Positions 14,742 through 22,635 of a stretch of DNA of 61,133 bases are shown here, piece after piece (the first letter of the stretch is position 1; each line of letters opens with the position of its first letter). Under the pieces are notes generated by a model. That model saw only the letters and a list, made by a program, of their open reading frames with translations. It had not been told where the DNA came from and searched no databases. The stretch is from Phycisphaerales bacterium (GTDB taxonomy: Bacteria; Planctomycetota; Phycisphaerae; Phycisphaerales; UBA1924): assembly GCA_022843545.1 (NCBI GenBank), contig JALHNL010000010.1:1-61133 (forward strand). The letters are read 5' to 3'. Position numbers and translations under genes: made by a program.

Positions 14742-16862
14742 ATGGCCGGTTCCCACGCCGCCCACAAGCACGATCACTCGCACGATCACGCCCACGGCCA
14801 TCATCATCACGGCCACGACCATGACCACGGGCCGTCGCCCTCCTTCGGGGGCATGCACGGCGTGGGGTCGGGCGACGCGTGCTGCGCCCATGACGAGTAC
14901 AAGCTCGAGCGGCACTTTGTCGTCTATCTCGTGTGCGCGATGCTCCTCATCGGCACCCGCATCGCCGACTGGTTCCTCGCCGGCACGGTGAACCACGACA
15001 TCGCGATCCTGCCCGCGCTGGCCGCGGCCCTCATCGCCGGCGGGTACATCGTCTACGCGGCGTACATGGAACTGCGCCGCGGGGCCCCGGGCTCATCGTG
15101 CCTGGCCGCGCTGGGCATCGTGGGCTGCATCGCGCTGGGCAAGTACGAGGTCGCGGGCTGGGTGGCCCTGATCCTGCTGGTGGTGGACCAGTTTTTGCGC
15201 CGCACGGCCGTGAGCGCGCGGACGGTTATCGAGCAACTCATCCGCCTGACCCCGGGCATCGCGCGGCAGGTCAAGGACGGGCAGGAGGTCGAGGTCCCGG
15301 TCGCGCAGATCAAGGTCGGCGACGTCATCCGTGTCCGCCCCGGCGAGAACCTGCCCATCGACGGCGTGGTCATCACCGGGCGGTCGACGCTTGATCAGGC
15401 GAGCCTCACCGGCGAGGCCATGCCGCACGAGGTGGCGGTGGGCGAGCCGGTGTACGCGGGCACGACCAACCTCTCGGCGAACATCGATATCCGCGCGACG
15501 CAGGTGGGCGGGGACACCACGATCGGGAAGGTGACCGAACTCATCCGCCAGGCGGAAAGGACCAAGACCCCGAGGCAGCTCATCATCGAGCAGGTCTCGC
15601 GGTTCTACGTGCCGGTGGTGCTGGGGCTGGCGTTCATCGTCTGGTTCCTCACGCCCGACAGCACCGCGGCGATCGAACGGGCGATCACGGTGCTCTTCGT
15701 GGCCTGCCCGTCGGCCTTGCTGATCGCGTCGCCCACGGCGATGGTGGCGGCGTTCGCGTCGGCGGCGCGGCTGGGCGTGCTGGTGAAGGAGCCCCGCTAT
15801 CTGGAAGCCGCGGGGAACATCGACACGGTGATCATGGACAAGACCGGGACGATCACGACCGGCAAGTTCGCCGTCGCCCGCCTGGCCCCCGCGCCGGGTG
15901 TGGACGGGGCGGAACTCCTGGCCGCCGCGGCCAACGGCGAGCAGCAGTCCAACCACCCGCTGGCCAAGTCGATCCTGAACACGGCCCGCGCCGCGCGGGT
16001 GACCATCGACGGCTCGACGGACTTCGAGGAGATCCACGGTCGCGGCGTCAAGGGGCGCACCACGCTGGGCGAATTGCACGTGGGCCGGGCCACCTGGCTC
16101 ACCGAGCAGTTCCCGGGCATCAAGGGTGACGTCGAAGCCGTCTCGGCCCGCATCGAGGGGATGACGGGCGTGCACGTGGTGAAGAACGGGCGCTACCTGG
16201 GCGCGGTGGGGCTGGAGGACAAGATCCGCCCCGCGACCAAGAGCGTCATCGACAAGCTCCGCGACCTGGGCATCCGCAAGCTGGCGATCTTCACCGGCGA
16301 CCGGATGAGCGTCGCGGAGCGCGTGGGCCGGACGGTGGGCGTCGACAGCATCGAGGCCGAGTGCCTGCCCGAAGAGAAGCACGAGCAGGTGAAGCAACTG
16401 GCCAAGAGCGGACGTCGCGTGCTCATGGTGGGCGACGGCATCAACGACGGCCCGTCGCTGGCCTCCGCCGACGTGGGCGTCGCCATGGGCCTGGGCGGGA
16501 GCGACATCGCGACCAACAGCGCGGGCGTGGCCCTGATGAACGACGACCTGTCGCGCATCCCGTTCATGATCGAGCTGTCGCGGAAGAACCGGACGATCAT
16601 CGCGCAGAACATCGTCGTGGCGCTGCTCACGGCGATCGTGGGCCTGGCGCTGGCGGCCAGCGGGTTCATCGACGTGTGGTTCGCCGCCCTCTTCCACTTC
16701 CTGGGCGACATCTTCGTGGTGCTCAACTCGTTCCGCCTGTTCCGCTTCGGCGAGTCGTACCAGGCCGAAGAGGCCGCCGCCGAGGAAGCGGGCGGGCCCG
16801 TCCGCCGCAGCGCGAGCGTGAACCTCATGGGCGCCGCGCCCGTGGTGGCCGCTCGCGGCTGA
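14742..16862 (+). CDS. Heavy-metal P1B-type ATPase with His-rich N-terminus and CPS motif
   Basis: 706-residue metal-exporting P-type ATPase of the inner membrane. Residues 8-32 are a His/Asp-rich metal-binding stretch (KHDHSHDHAHGHHHHGHDH) instead of an HMA domain. TM helices flank the actuator TLDQASLTGEAMP. The ion-path motif is CPS (C322), not the usual CPC/CPH. Then DKTGT with the phosphorylated D366, the SNHPLAKSI nucleotide motif, and GDGINDGPSLASADVGVAMG. The changed CPS motif makes substrate prediction (Zn/Cd/Cu/Co) unsafe; the His tail favours Zn-, Co- or Ni-like ions. Start ATG 14742 precedes MAGSHAAH; the frame continues upstream only through repeats. A strong terminator follows. 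Confidence 0.93.
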   Translation: MAGSHAAHKHDHSHDHAHGHHHHGHDHDHGPSPSFGGMHGVGSGDACCAHDEYKLERHFVVYLVCAMLLIGTRIADWFLAGTVNHDIAILPALAAALIAGGYIVYAAYMELRRGAPGSSCLAALGIVGCIALGKYEVAGWVALILLVVDQFLRRTAVSARTVIEQLIRLTPGIARQVKDGQEVEVPVAQIKVGDVIRVRPGENLPIDGVVITGRSTLDQASLTGEAMPHEVAVGEPVYAGTTNLSANIDIRATQVGGDTTIGKVTELIRQAERTKTPRQLIIEQVSRFYVPVVLGLAFIVWFLTPDSTAAIERAITVLFVACPSALLIASPTAMVAAFASAARLGVLVKEPRYLEAAGNIDTVIMDKTGTITTGKFAVARLAPAPGVDGAELLAAAANGEQQSNHPLAKSILNTARAARVTIDGSTDFEEIHGRGVKGRTTLGELHVGRATWLTEQFPGIKGDVEAVSARIEGMTGVHVVKNGRYLGAVGLEDKIRPATKSVIDKLRDLGIRKLAIFTGDRMSVAERVGRTVGVDSIEAECLPEEKHEQVKQLAKSGRRVLMVGDGINDGPSLASADVGVAMGLGGSDIATNSAGVALMNDDLSRIPFMIELSRKNRTIIAQNIVVALLTAIVGLALAASGFIDVWFAALFHFLGDIFVVLNSFRLFRFGESYQAEEAAAEEAGGPVRRSASVNLMGAAPVVAARG

Positions 16863-16896
16863 TCGCGCAGGCCGCGCACGTTCCGAAACGAAAGCA

Positions 16897-16936
16897 GCCC
16901 TCACCGTCCGACCGGACGGTGAGGGCTTGTTCGTTT
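16897..16936. terminator. Strong bidirectional terminator
   Basis: 13-bp perfect stem starting GCCCTCACCGTCC, GACC loop, then TTGTTCGTTT on plus; the minus side reads TGCTTTCGTTT. It lies between the ATPase gene (ends 16862) and the convergent sorted protein gene (ends 16962). Confidence 0.85.
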
Positions 16937-16961
16937 GGCGTGAACCGTGAGTGTCCGGCGC

Positions 16962-17507
16962 TCAGCGGACTCCGTGACGCCGACGCCGCAGAGCCAGCAG
17001 CCCGGCACCGGCCAGGACGCCCGCCGCGCCGGGCGCCGGGATGAAGGTCACTTCGACGGGCCCGTCGGCGCCGGGAGCCGCCCCGCCGGTGAGCGTGAAC
17101 GCGCCGAAGTCGTTGGGATCGAAGCCCGTCACCACGGCAAAGTAGACGTCGCCGGGGTTGAGGTTGAGGAAATCGACCTGTGAGTTGGTGTCGCCGGATG
17201 AGATGTCATCGTCCGCGACCAGCGCGTTGGCCAAAGGGTTGAGCGGATCGAAGGAGGAGTAGAGCAGCAGGAACGTGTCGAAGCCCGGCGTGTCAGCCGT
17301 GAGCGTGAAGCGGGTGAAGTCCGCGGCGCTCACCGTGAACGGGATGACCACGTAGGGGTTGGCGGTGCCCACGGCGCTCAGTGCATCCAATCCCTGCACA
17401 GGCCGGTTGAAGGTCGGGGCCCCGGTGGTGTTGCCGCTGATGACGCCGGCGCTGGCCGCGCTCAAGGACAACAGAACCGCCAATGACCCGGTGATCGCGC
17501 ACTTCAT
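16962..17507 (-). CDS. Secreted protein with PEP-CTERM-like sorting tail (second copy type)
   Basis: 181 residues: signal peptide (TGSLAVLLSLSAASAG), then a β-rich mature domain including VVIPFTVSAADFTRFTLTAD, FDTFLLLYSSFDP, DVYFAVVTGFDPNDFGAFTL. This resembles the pre-peptidase C-terminal (PPC) β-sandwich found in secreted hydrolases. The tail is PAPGAAGVLAGAGLLALRRRR, the same sorting type as at 9360. ATG 17507 has AGGAG 7 nt upstream; upstream in-frame codons to 17573 are the leader. Surface or secreted role, partner unknown. Confidence 0.82.
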   Translation of the reverse strand: MKCAITGSLAVLLSLSAASAGVISGNTTGAPTFNRPVQGLDALSAVGTANPYVVIPFTVSAADFTRFTLTADTPGFDTFLLLYSSFDPLNPLANALVADDDISSGDTNSQVDFLNLNPGDVYFAVVTGFDPNDFGAFTLTGGAAPGADGPVEVTFIPAPGAAGVLAGAGLLALRRRRHGVR

Positions 17508-17738
17508 GAGAGTTCTCCTCTTGGGCCGATCGCCGCCCTCGGGGGAGAGAGAGAGCGAGCATGCTCGGCGCATGGTCCGCGTAACCGCCGACCCACTCGG
17601 GCCAGCGGACGCGCTGTGAAGCTACCCTCACTTTGGAGCCCGTCAAGCCACTCGCCGGGTCCGGGGACCCCGGAACGTCCGCTGAGGGCCGAGAAGTCGG
17701 CGTGTCCCCTCAACCCGCCATGCCGTTCATGCGGACGC

Positions 17739-19022
17739 TCAGCGCGCGGCCCGCACCGCCTCCATGGCCAGGTCACGCCCCGCGACAATCTGGCTCCACG
17801 TCGGCTCGGCGAGCACATCGGGCACGAGGGAGGGGGCATCGGAGTTGCCGCGCTTCTGCAGCTTCGTGGAGTACTGGATCATCAGACCCGAGTTCTTGAG
17901 CGGGAGGGTCTTGATCTCTCCGAAGCTCGTGGGCTTGCCGCCGGTGGGCTCGCCCACCAGAGTCGCCTTGGTCCCGTCCTTGAAATGGAACGCGTTGAAG
18001 AGCGCCGACGAGAAGGTCGCGCGCCCGATGAGCACGTACAGCCGCCCCGGCTGGTTCACCGCCTCGCGCTTGGCGATCCCCTCCACCAGCGGCATGAGCA
18101 GCGCGGAGTTGCCACCGCCGTTACGCCGCAGGTCCACGATCACGTACGCCGGCTTCTTCTCGTCGATGTCGGCGAGGAGTTGCTGAGTCCACTGCATGAC
18201 CCGCGGCCGTCCGCGCTGGTCCTGGCACACGTCGTACCAGACGTACATCTCCCGCAGCCCCTCGTCGTACGAGTGCCCGTACGTCCACTGCGAGGGCCTC
18301 GGGCGCAGCGTGGGGGCCACGGCCTCGCCGGTGTAGTCGACGGCCACCTTCCACTCCGGCTTGACGTTGGGGGGCAGGGCGGGCAGCGTCACCTCGCGCG
18401 CTTCGCCGCCGCCCGGGGGCTCGATGAGGAACGTCGCCGAGTCCTTGCCCGCCAGCCCCAGCGCGTGCAGCACGGACAGCAGCCGGGCGAACTGCCTGAA
18501 GCGGTGGCGGAACCAGGCTTCGTTGTCGGCCGACACCACCCGGCGAAGCCGCACCAGGGCTTCGTCCAGCGCCACCCCGCCGATCGCGAGCACCTTTCCG
18601 CCCAGCAGGTCGGCGTGCTCGCCCGGGATGGCGGAGACGAAGACCCCGTCCTTGGCCCAGTAGAAGTCGATGGCCAGACCGCGGATGGGCACCTTGGCCG
18701 AGCCGATGCCCGCCATGGTGTGTGAGTCGCCCACCATCGCGCACAGTTCGAGCATGCCTACGGCGATCTCTTCGCCCGCCGCGCCCGCCGCCGCGCGTGC
18801 CTTGAGCGCGGCGGCGAAGGCCTCGAACTCCGCGCGGCTGTGGCGGCGTGTGGGGTCCGGGTGCTTCTCGAGCAGGGTCCGCAGGGCTTCGTCGATGTCC
18901 TCCGCCCATCGCGACGCCGCGGTCTCGCCCACCATCGGCACGTCGCCCGGCGCGGGAGGGGGCGGCGCGGGGGGCTGGTGCCACGCGAGCAGGCAGGCCA
19001 TGACGGCGGCGAGGTGAGTCAT
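17739..19022 (-). CDS. S41-family (tail-specific-like) peptidase
   Basis: 427 residues. A short N-terminal hydrophobic segment (LAAVMACLLAW) suggests export. An N-terminal helical part (~35-85) is followed by a region with MVGDSHTMAGIG and a PDZ-like stretch (DFYWAKDGVFVSAIPGEHA, GGKVLAIGGVALDEAL). The S41 core has YVIVDLRRNGGGNS and YVLIGRATFSSALFNAF, in which Ser ~337 is the likely nucleophile, then VGEPTGGKPTSFGE. The Lys of the Ser/Lys dyad is not obvious in the usual spacing, as in S41 outliers. GGAG lies 8 nt before the ATG. Its neighbour mgtE is upstream in the same direction, with a 66-bp gap. Confidence 0.85.
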   Translation of the reverse strand: MTHLAAVMACLLAWHQPPAPPPPAPGDVPMVGETAASRWAEDIDEALRTLLEKHPDPTRRHSRAEFEAFAAALKARAAAGAAGEEIAVGMLELCAMVGDSHTMAGIGSAKVPIRGLAIDFYWAKDGVFVSAIPGEHADLLGGKVLAIGGVALDEALVRLRRVVSADNEAWFRHRFRQFARLLSVLHALGLAGKDSATFLIEPPGGGEAREVTLPALPPNVKPEWKVAVDYTGEAVAPTLRPRPSQWTYGHSYDEGLREMYVWYDVCQDQRGRPRVMQWTQQLLADIDEKKPAYVIVDLRRNGGGNSALLMPLVEGIAKREAVNQPGRLYVLIGRATFSSALFNAFHFKDGTKATLVGEPTGGKPTSFGEIKTLPLKNSGLMIQYSTKLQKRGNSDAPSLVPDVLAEPTWSQIVAGRDLAMEAVRAAR

Positions 19023-19088
19023 CGTCGGTCTCCGGGGCTGGCGTCTCTTGGGCTCGTCGGGCGGCGACGATCGGGCCGGGCCGGCGGG

Positions 19089-20741
19089 TCACTTGGGCGC
19101 CGGGCCCACACCCGCGGCCTCCTTCACGATGTAACGCAGCGGGATGACCTCGCCCGCCTGCGGCACGCGCCCGTCGGGCAGACCGCTCGCCGGCAGGCGA
19201 ACCCGGCTGGTCGGGCCCGTATCCGGCGCGCCCTCGGGGCGCACGACCAGGTCAAACCACGCGTCCCCATCCGCCTCGGGCGTGATCGACACGACCCGCA
19301 TCGGCGTGGTGATCTCCAGCGGGGAGGACGCCGCGGGATCGGGCTTCAGCAGCGTCGTGCTCAGCACGAGCAGGGCCACGTTGAAGTAGATCACGATGCC
19401 GGTGACGTCCACGAGCGTGGCGACGAACGGCGTGGAGCTCGCCGCGGGGTCGAGCCCCAGGCGTTTGAGCACGAAGGGCAGCATGCAGCCCATGAGGCTG
19501 CCCCAGAGGACGACGCCGCCGAGCGTGAGCGCGATCGTGACGCTGAGGATGGAGTAGTGCTGCTGGACGTCGGCGTCGCTCCACCAGCCCATCCAGCCCC
19601 AGAGGTTGATGCGGAGCAGGCCCATGCACCCGATGAGCAGCCCGAGCAGCGCGCCGGTCTGGACTTCGCGGAGGAGCACGCGCCACCAGTCGCTCAGCGT
19701 GATTTCGCGGAGGCCCAGCGCGCGGATGACCAGCGTGCTGGCCTGCGAGCCGGAGTTGCCGCCCGAGCTGATGATCGCCGGGATGAACGCGGCCAGGATC
19801 GCCGCCCGCGCGATCTCGCCCTCGTACGCCGCGATGGCGTTGCTCGTCAGCAGTTCGGACATGAACAGCAGGGCCAGCCACGGGGCGCGCTTCTTGAACA
19901 GCCCCAGCACCGGCGTGCTCATGTAGGGCTCTTCGAGCGCCTGCATGCCGCCCAGCTTCTGGATGTCCTCGGTGGCCTCCTGCTGGGCCACGTCGGCCAC
20001 GTCGTCGTGCGTCACGATCCCCAGGAGCACGCCGCGCGAGTCCACCACCGGAAGGGCCACGCGGTCATAGCGCTGCAGCGCGACGACGGCCTCTTCCTGC
20101 GGCTGGTCGGCCCTCAGGGTGATGAACTGGCGGTTCATCAGCCCGCTGATGGTCTGGTCGGGCTCGGCCATGATGATCGCCCGCAGCCGCAGGTCGTCGA
20201 TCAGCACGCCCGCCTCGTCGATCACGTACACCACGTTGATCGTCTCGGCGTCCTTGCCCCACTTGCGGATGTGCTCGAGCGCGCGGGCCACCGTCCACTC
20301 GGGGCGGACGCGCACGTAGTCCGACGTCATCAGCCGGCCCACCGACCGGGCCGGGTACCCCAGGATCGCCTGCGTCTTGCGCCGCTCCTCGGGCGTCAGG
20401 CTTGCCACGATCCGCTGGGCCACCTCCGCGGGCAGTTCGTCGAGCAGGCGGGCGCGGTCGTCGGTGTCCATCGACTCGACCAGCGACACCGCCGACTCCT
20501 GCCCAAGGCGGGAGATCAGCCGTTCCTGGTCCTCGGGCTGCAGATACGCGAAGACCTCGCCCGCGTCGTCGCGCGGCAGGATGCGGAACGCCACGGCCGC
20601 GTCGTCGGGCTCGATGGCGGCCAGGATGTCCGCGACGTCGGCTTTCTGGAGCGCGTGCAGGATCTCGCGCAGCTCCACGAAGTTCCGCGAGCGGATGAGT
20701 TCCTGCACCTCGGGTTCCAAGAGCGCGGCGGTGGGGTTCAC
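19089..20741 (-). CDS. mgtE: Magnesium transporter MgtE
   Basis: MgtE Mg2+ channel, 550 residues from the GTG at 20741. Order: N-domain with helical repeats (~15-125, e.g. ADVADILAAIEPDDAAVAF), tandem CBS domains (~130-255; YVIDEAGVLIDDLRL and VALPVVDSRGVLLGIVTHDD), then five TM helices with AFIPAIISSGGNSGSQAST, the Mg-pore signature, and LVDVTGIVIYFNVALL. Unusually, ~75 extra residues follow the last TM helix, with a β-rich segment (DAWFDLVVRPEG) ending EVIPLRYIVKEAAG. An upstream ATG at 20801 is possible but adds non-conserved residues. Confidence 0.94.
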   Translation of the reverse strand: MNPTAALLEPEVQELIRSRNFVELREILHALQKADVADILAAIEPDDAAVAFRILPRDDAGEVFAYLQPEDQERLISRLGQESAVSLVESMDTDDRARLLDELPAEVAQRIVASLTPEERRKTQAILGYPARSVGRLMTSDYVRVRPEWTVARALEHIRKWGKDAETINVVYVIDEAGVLIDDLRLRAIIMAEPDQTISGLMNRQFITLRADQPQEEAVVALQRYDRVALPVVDSRGVLLGIVTHDDVADVAQQEATEDIQKLGGMQALEEPYMSTPVLGLFKKRAPWLALLFMSELLTSNAIAAYEGEIARAAILAAFIPAIISSGGNSGSQASTLVIRALGLREITLSDWWRVLLREVQTGALLGLLIGCMGLLRINLWGWMGWWSDADVQQHYSILSVTIALTLGGVVLWGSLMGCMLPFVLKRLGLDPAASSTPFVATLVDVTGIVIYFNVALLVLSTTLLKPDPAASSPLEITTPMRVVSITPEADGDAWFDLVVRPEGAPDTGPTSRVRLPASGLPDGRVPQAGEVIPLRYIVKEAAGVGPAPK

Positions 20742-20790
20742 GCGGGTATCAAAGCAGATCGGCGGGCCCGACGCAAGGGGGAGCGGAGCG

Positions 20791-20830
20791 CAAATGGCCA
20801 AAGGGCCGCAGGTCCAAAGGACCAGCAGGC
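20791..20830. repeat. 8-bp-period degenerate tandem repeat
   Basis: Read on plus in steps of eight: CAAATGGC, CAAAGGGC, CGCAGGTC, CAAAGGAC, CAGCAGGC. The first 17 bp (20791-20807), inverted, recur exactly at 36016-36032. Confidence 0.7.
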
Positions 20831-20893
20831 CGGACGCGGCGCCGGCCCTTCCGCGGCTGCCGACCGCCGGCGGCCGGTGGCCCTCTTCTCTTC

Positions 20894-20925
20894 ATCTGGC
20901 CCGGTGGTCCCTTGACCACCTGGCC
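20894..20925. repeat. 8-bp-period degenerate tandem repeat
   Basis: Units ATCTGGCC, CGGTGGTC, CCTTGACC, ACCTGGCC: four octamers with TGGCC-like 3' halves. TTGACC in the third unit (20912-20917) could double as a -35 for the gene at 20944. Confidence 0.65.
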
Positions 20926-20932
20926 ATTCGTC

Positions 20933-20938
20933 TACCCT
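20933..20938 (+). promoter_or_regulatory. Putative -10 of leaderless promoter
   Basis: TACCCT 5 nt before ATG 20944; TTGACC at 20912-20917 is a possible -35 with a short 15-bp spacer. Confidence 0.5.
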
Positions 20939-20943
20939 CCGTC

Positions 20944-21225
20944 ATGCGAAGAGGCCAAACCGCCCGCGTCACCGATGGCGACGGGATCACCAAGCGTCAG
21001 CTCCTGGAGGCGGGGAACATCTCCGCCAAGTCCTTCGACGCCATGCGCAAGGCCGCCCGCATCAAGGGCCCCTCCCACGGCTGCCTCGACTGGGTCTTCT
21101 CGGTCGACGACGTGAAGTACCTCATCCGCACCGCCGAGAGCGGCAAGTACACAGAGACCGGCCCGCCGGTGGCCGCGGGTTGGCGGGCGATGCTGACGGA
21201 GATGGGTGTCAAGTTGCCGGAGTAG
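20944..21225 (+). CDS. Small uncharacterised protein
   Basis: 93 residues, family not recognised. GITKRQLLEAGNISAKSFD followed by AMRKAARIKGP has the feel of a small MerR-like or excisionase-like winged helix, and LDWVFSVDDVKYLIRTAE supports a second helix pair. It may therefore bind DNA, but no clear match is seen. Codon use matches the region. The frame continues upstream to 20377 only as antisense of mgtE. It ends 5 bp before the convergent aquaporin gene. Confidence 0.7.
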   Translation: MRRGQTARVTDGDGITKRQLLEAGNISAKSFDAMRKAARIKGPSHGCLDWVFSVDDVKYLIRTAESGKYTETGPPVAAGWRAMLTEMGVKLPE

Positions 21226-21230
21226 CCGCT

Positions 21231-21863
21231 TCAGTCCTTGACCAGCGACTTGAACATCACCGCCGCCAAGACCGCCCCGCCCACCTGACCCACCAGGTGC
21301 ATCCACACATCGGCGGCCTTCAGCAGGCCCATCACCATCGCGCCGACGGCCACCGCGGGGTTCAGGACGCAGCCGGAGATGTTCCCGATCGCGAAGGCCC
21401 CGGCGAGCACGGTCCCCGCGATCGCCAGGCCGTAGTACGAGTTGCCGCTGGTGGCCTTCGCCGTCGCGACGTTCAGAATCACGAAGACCAGCGCGAAGGT
21501 GAAGACCGCCTCGGCGATGATCGTCGGCCCGGCGACGAAGGTGAGGGCCTTCACGTCGGTCGGGTTCCCCTTGAGGTACAGCGCGAGGAACGCCCCCAGG
21601 CCCGCCCCGAAGATCTGGGCCAGCATGTACGGCAGCACCTCCACCGGCCTGCACTTGCCGCGGATGAAGACCGCCAGCGTCACCGCCGGGTTGTAGTGGG
21701 CCCCGGAGATGTGCCCGCCGGCGTAGATCATCACCATCAGCGTCGCCGCGATGGCGAAGGGCGCGAAGCCCGGCGGCGGGCCGGTGCCGATCACCGCCAG
21801 GCCGATGGACAGCACGAGGAAGAAGGTGCCGAGGAACTCAACGGTGTACTTGCGTGGGTCCAT
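21231..21863 (-). CDS. MIP-family aquaporin/glycerol channel
   Basis: 210-residue major intrinsic protein with six TM helices and two NPA half-helices: GAHYNPAVTLAVFIRG (~62-78) and GCVLNPAVAVGAM (~170-182). The N-terminal EFLGTFFLVLSIGLAVIG is the usual first helix. Residues after the second NPA suggest a water-selective aquaporin more than GlpF, but the selectivity-filter assignment is uncertain. ATG 21863 is chosen because MDPRKYTVEFLGT matches family starts and TACTCT lies 5 nt upstream; the longer frame to 21914 adds unconserved residues. Confidence 0.92.
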   Translation of the reverse strand: MDPRKYTVEFLGTFFLVLSIGLAVIGTGPPPGFAPFAIAATLMVMIYAGGHISGAHYNPAVTLAVFIRGKCRPVEVLPYMLAQIFGAGLGAFLALYLKGNPTDVKALTFVAGPTIIAEAVFTFALVFVILNVATAKATSGNSYYGLAIAGTVLAGAFAIGNISGCVLNPAVAVGAMVMGLLKAADVWMHLVGQVGGAVLAAVMFKSLVKD

Positions 21864-21868
21864 GTCCG

Positions 21869-21874
21869 AGAGTA
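21869..21874 (-). promoter_or_regulatory. Putative -10 of leaderless aquaporin promoter
   Basis: TACTCT on the minus strand, 5 nt before ATG 21863; no Shine-Dalgarno sequence. Confidence 0.5.
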
Positions 21875-22019
21875 CCCGGGAAGCGGGCGGGCGGACAACT
21901 GACCGGGTGACCACATCCGGAGCCGTCTTCTCTCCGCGGCTGCCGGATGCCGGATGCCGGGCAAGATCCTCGCCCGCATCTGTTCACCGGGCCGATTGAT
22001 CCCTCGGCCCTTTCCCGAG

Positions 22020-22025
22020 TACGCT
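22020..22025 (+). promoter_or_regulatory. Putative -10 of leaderless promoter
   Basis: TACGCT 6 nt before ATG 22032, with TTGATC at 21996-22001 as -35 (18-bp spacer). Confidence 0.55.
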
Positions 22026-22031
22026 GGGCCC

Positions 22032-22283
22032 ATGTCCATCGTCTACTTCGTCATCATCGGCGTGGTCGCGGGCTGGCTGGCCGGGCTCTTCGCGCACGGC
22101 AAGGGCTTCGGGCTGCTGGGCAACCTGATCATGGGCGTGCTGGGCGCGCTCTTGGGCGGGTTCGTCTTCGAACTCGTCGGGATCAAGAGCGTGAGTCTCC
22201 TGGGCCAACTGGTCACTGCCACGGTCGGGGCGGTTCTGCTGATCCTCCTACTGGGCTTCGTCGCCAAGTCCAGCCGCCGCTGA
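22032..22283 (+). CDS. GlsB/YeaQ/YmgE-family small membrane protein
   Basis: 83 residues with three hydrophobic helices: VYFVIIGVVAGWLAGLF, LGNLIMGVLGALLGGFVF and a C-terminal VTATVGAVLLILLLGF, ending in KSSRR. GxxxG-rich helices and the length match the transglycosylase-associated/GlsB stress family of the inner membrane. The function of this family is poorly known; it is linked to acid or general stress in other bacteria. The leaderless-type promoter fits a monocistronic stress gene. Confidence 0.88.
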   Translation: MSIVYFVIIGVVAGWLAGLFAHGKGFGLLGNLIMGVLGALLGGFVFELVGIKSVSLLGQLVTATVGAVLLILLLGFVAKSSRR

Positions 22284-22624
22284 GGGGCCGACGACCGCCC
22301 CGCGGGGCCCGCCCAGCCCGGCCCGGGCCCGCCCGAACCCTGAAAACCCGGCTGTCTTTGCGCGTTTCACGCGTGTGTTCGCTCTCCGGACGGGTGTCTC
22401 CACCGCGCAGACCGACGTCGGCGCGGCTTCGACGTCGGTCTAGGCGTGCCCGACGACGCGCGGTGCCGCCCCGCCGCCCGTCTCCGCCGCGCGGGCGGCG
22501 GTCTGCGCGCCCGCGACCGAGCTGAACCGAGCGAACAGGCCGACCACCGCAGCCCGGGTCGGCCCCCGGGCGCGGATGCTCGTCGCTGGCCCGCCCCGGG
22601 CCCTTTCCCGCCCTCCCCTCCGCG

Positions 22625-22630
22625 TACCAT
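22625..22630 (+). promoter_or_regulatory. Putative -10 of leaderless ffh promoter
   Basis: TACCAT 5 nt before the ffh ATG at 22636, with no Shine-Dalgarno sequence. The 350 bp upstream of ffh (22284-22624) contain no gene; only GC-rich sequence with palindromic CGACGTCGGTC words near 22410-22440 is seen. Confidence 0.5.
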
Positions 22631-22635
22631 CCGCC

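Noticed and set aside
13955..14767. 270-codon minus frame with GTKAAPI-type heptads
   Set aside because: It translates the 21-bp repeat array and GC-rich spacer; no protein-like regions outside repeats.
18840..20915. 691-codon plus frame across mgtE
   Set aside because: His/Arg/Gln-rich antisense reading of mgtE.
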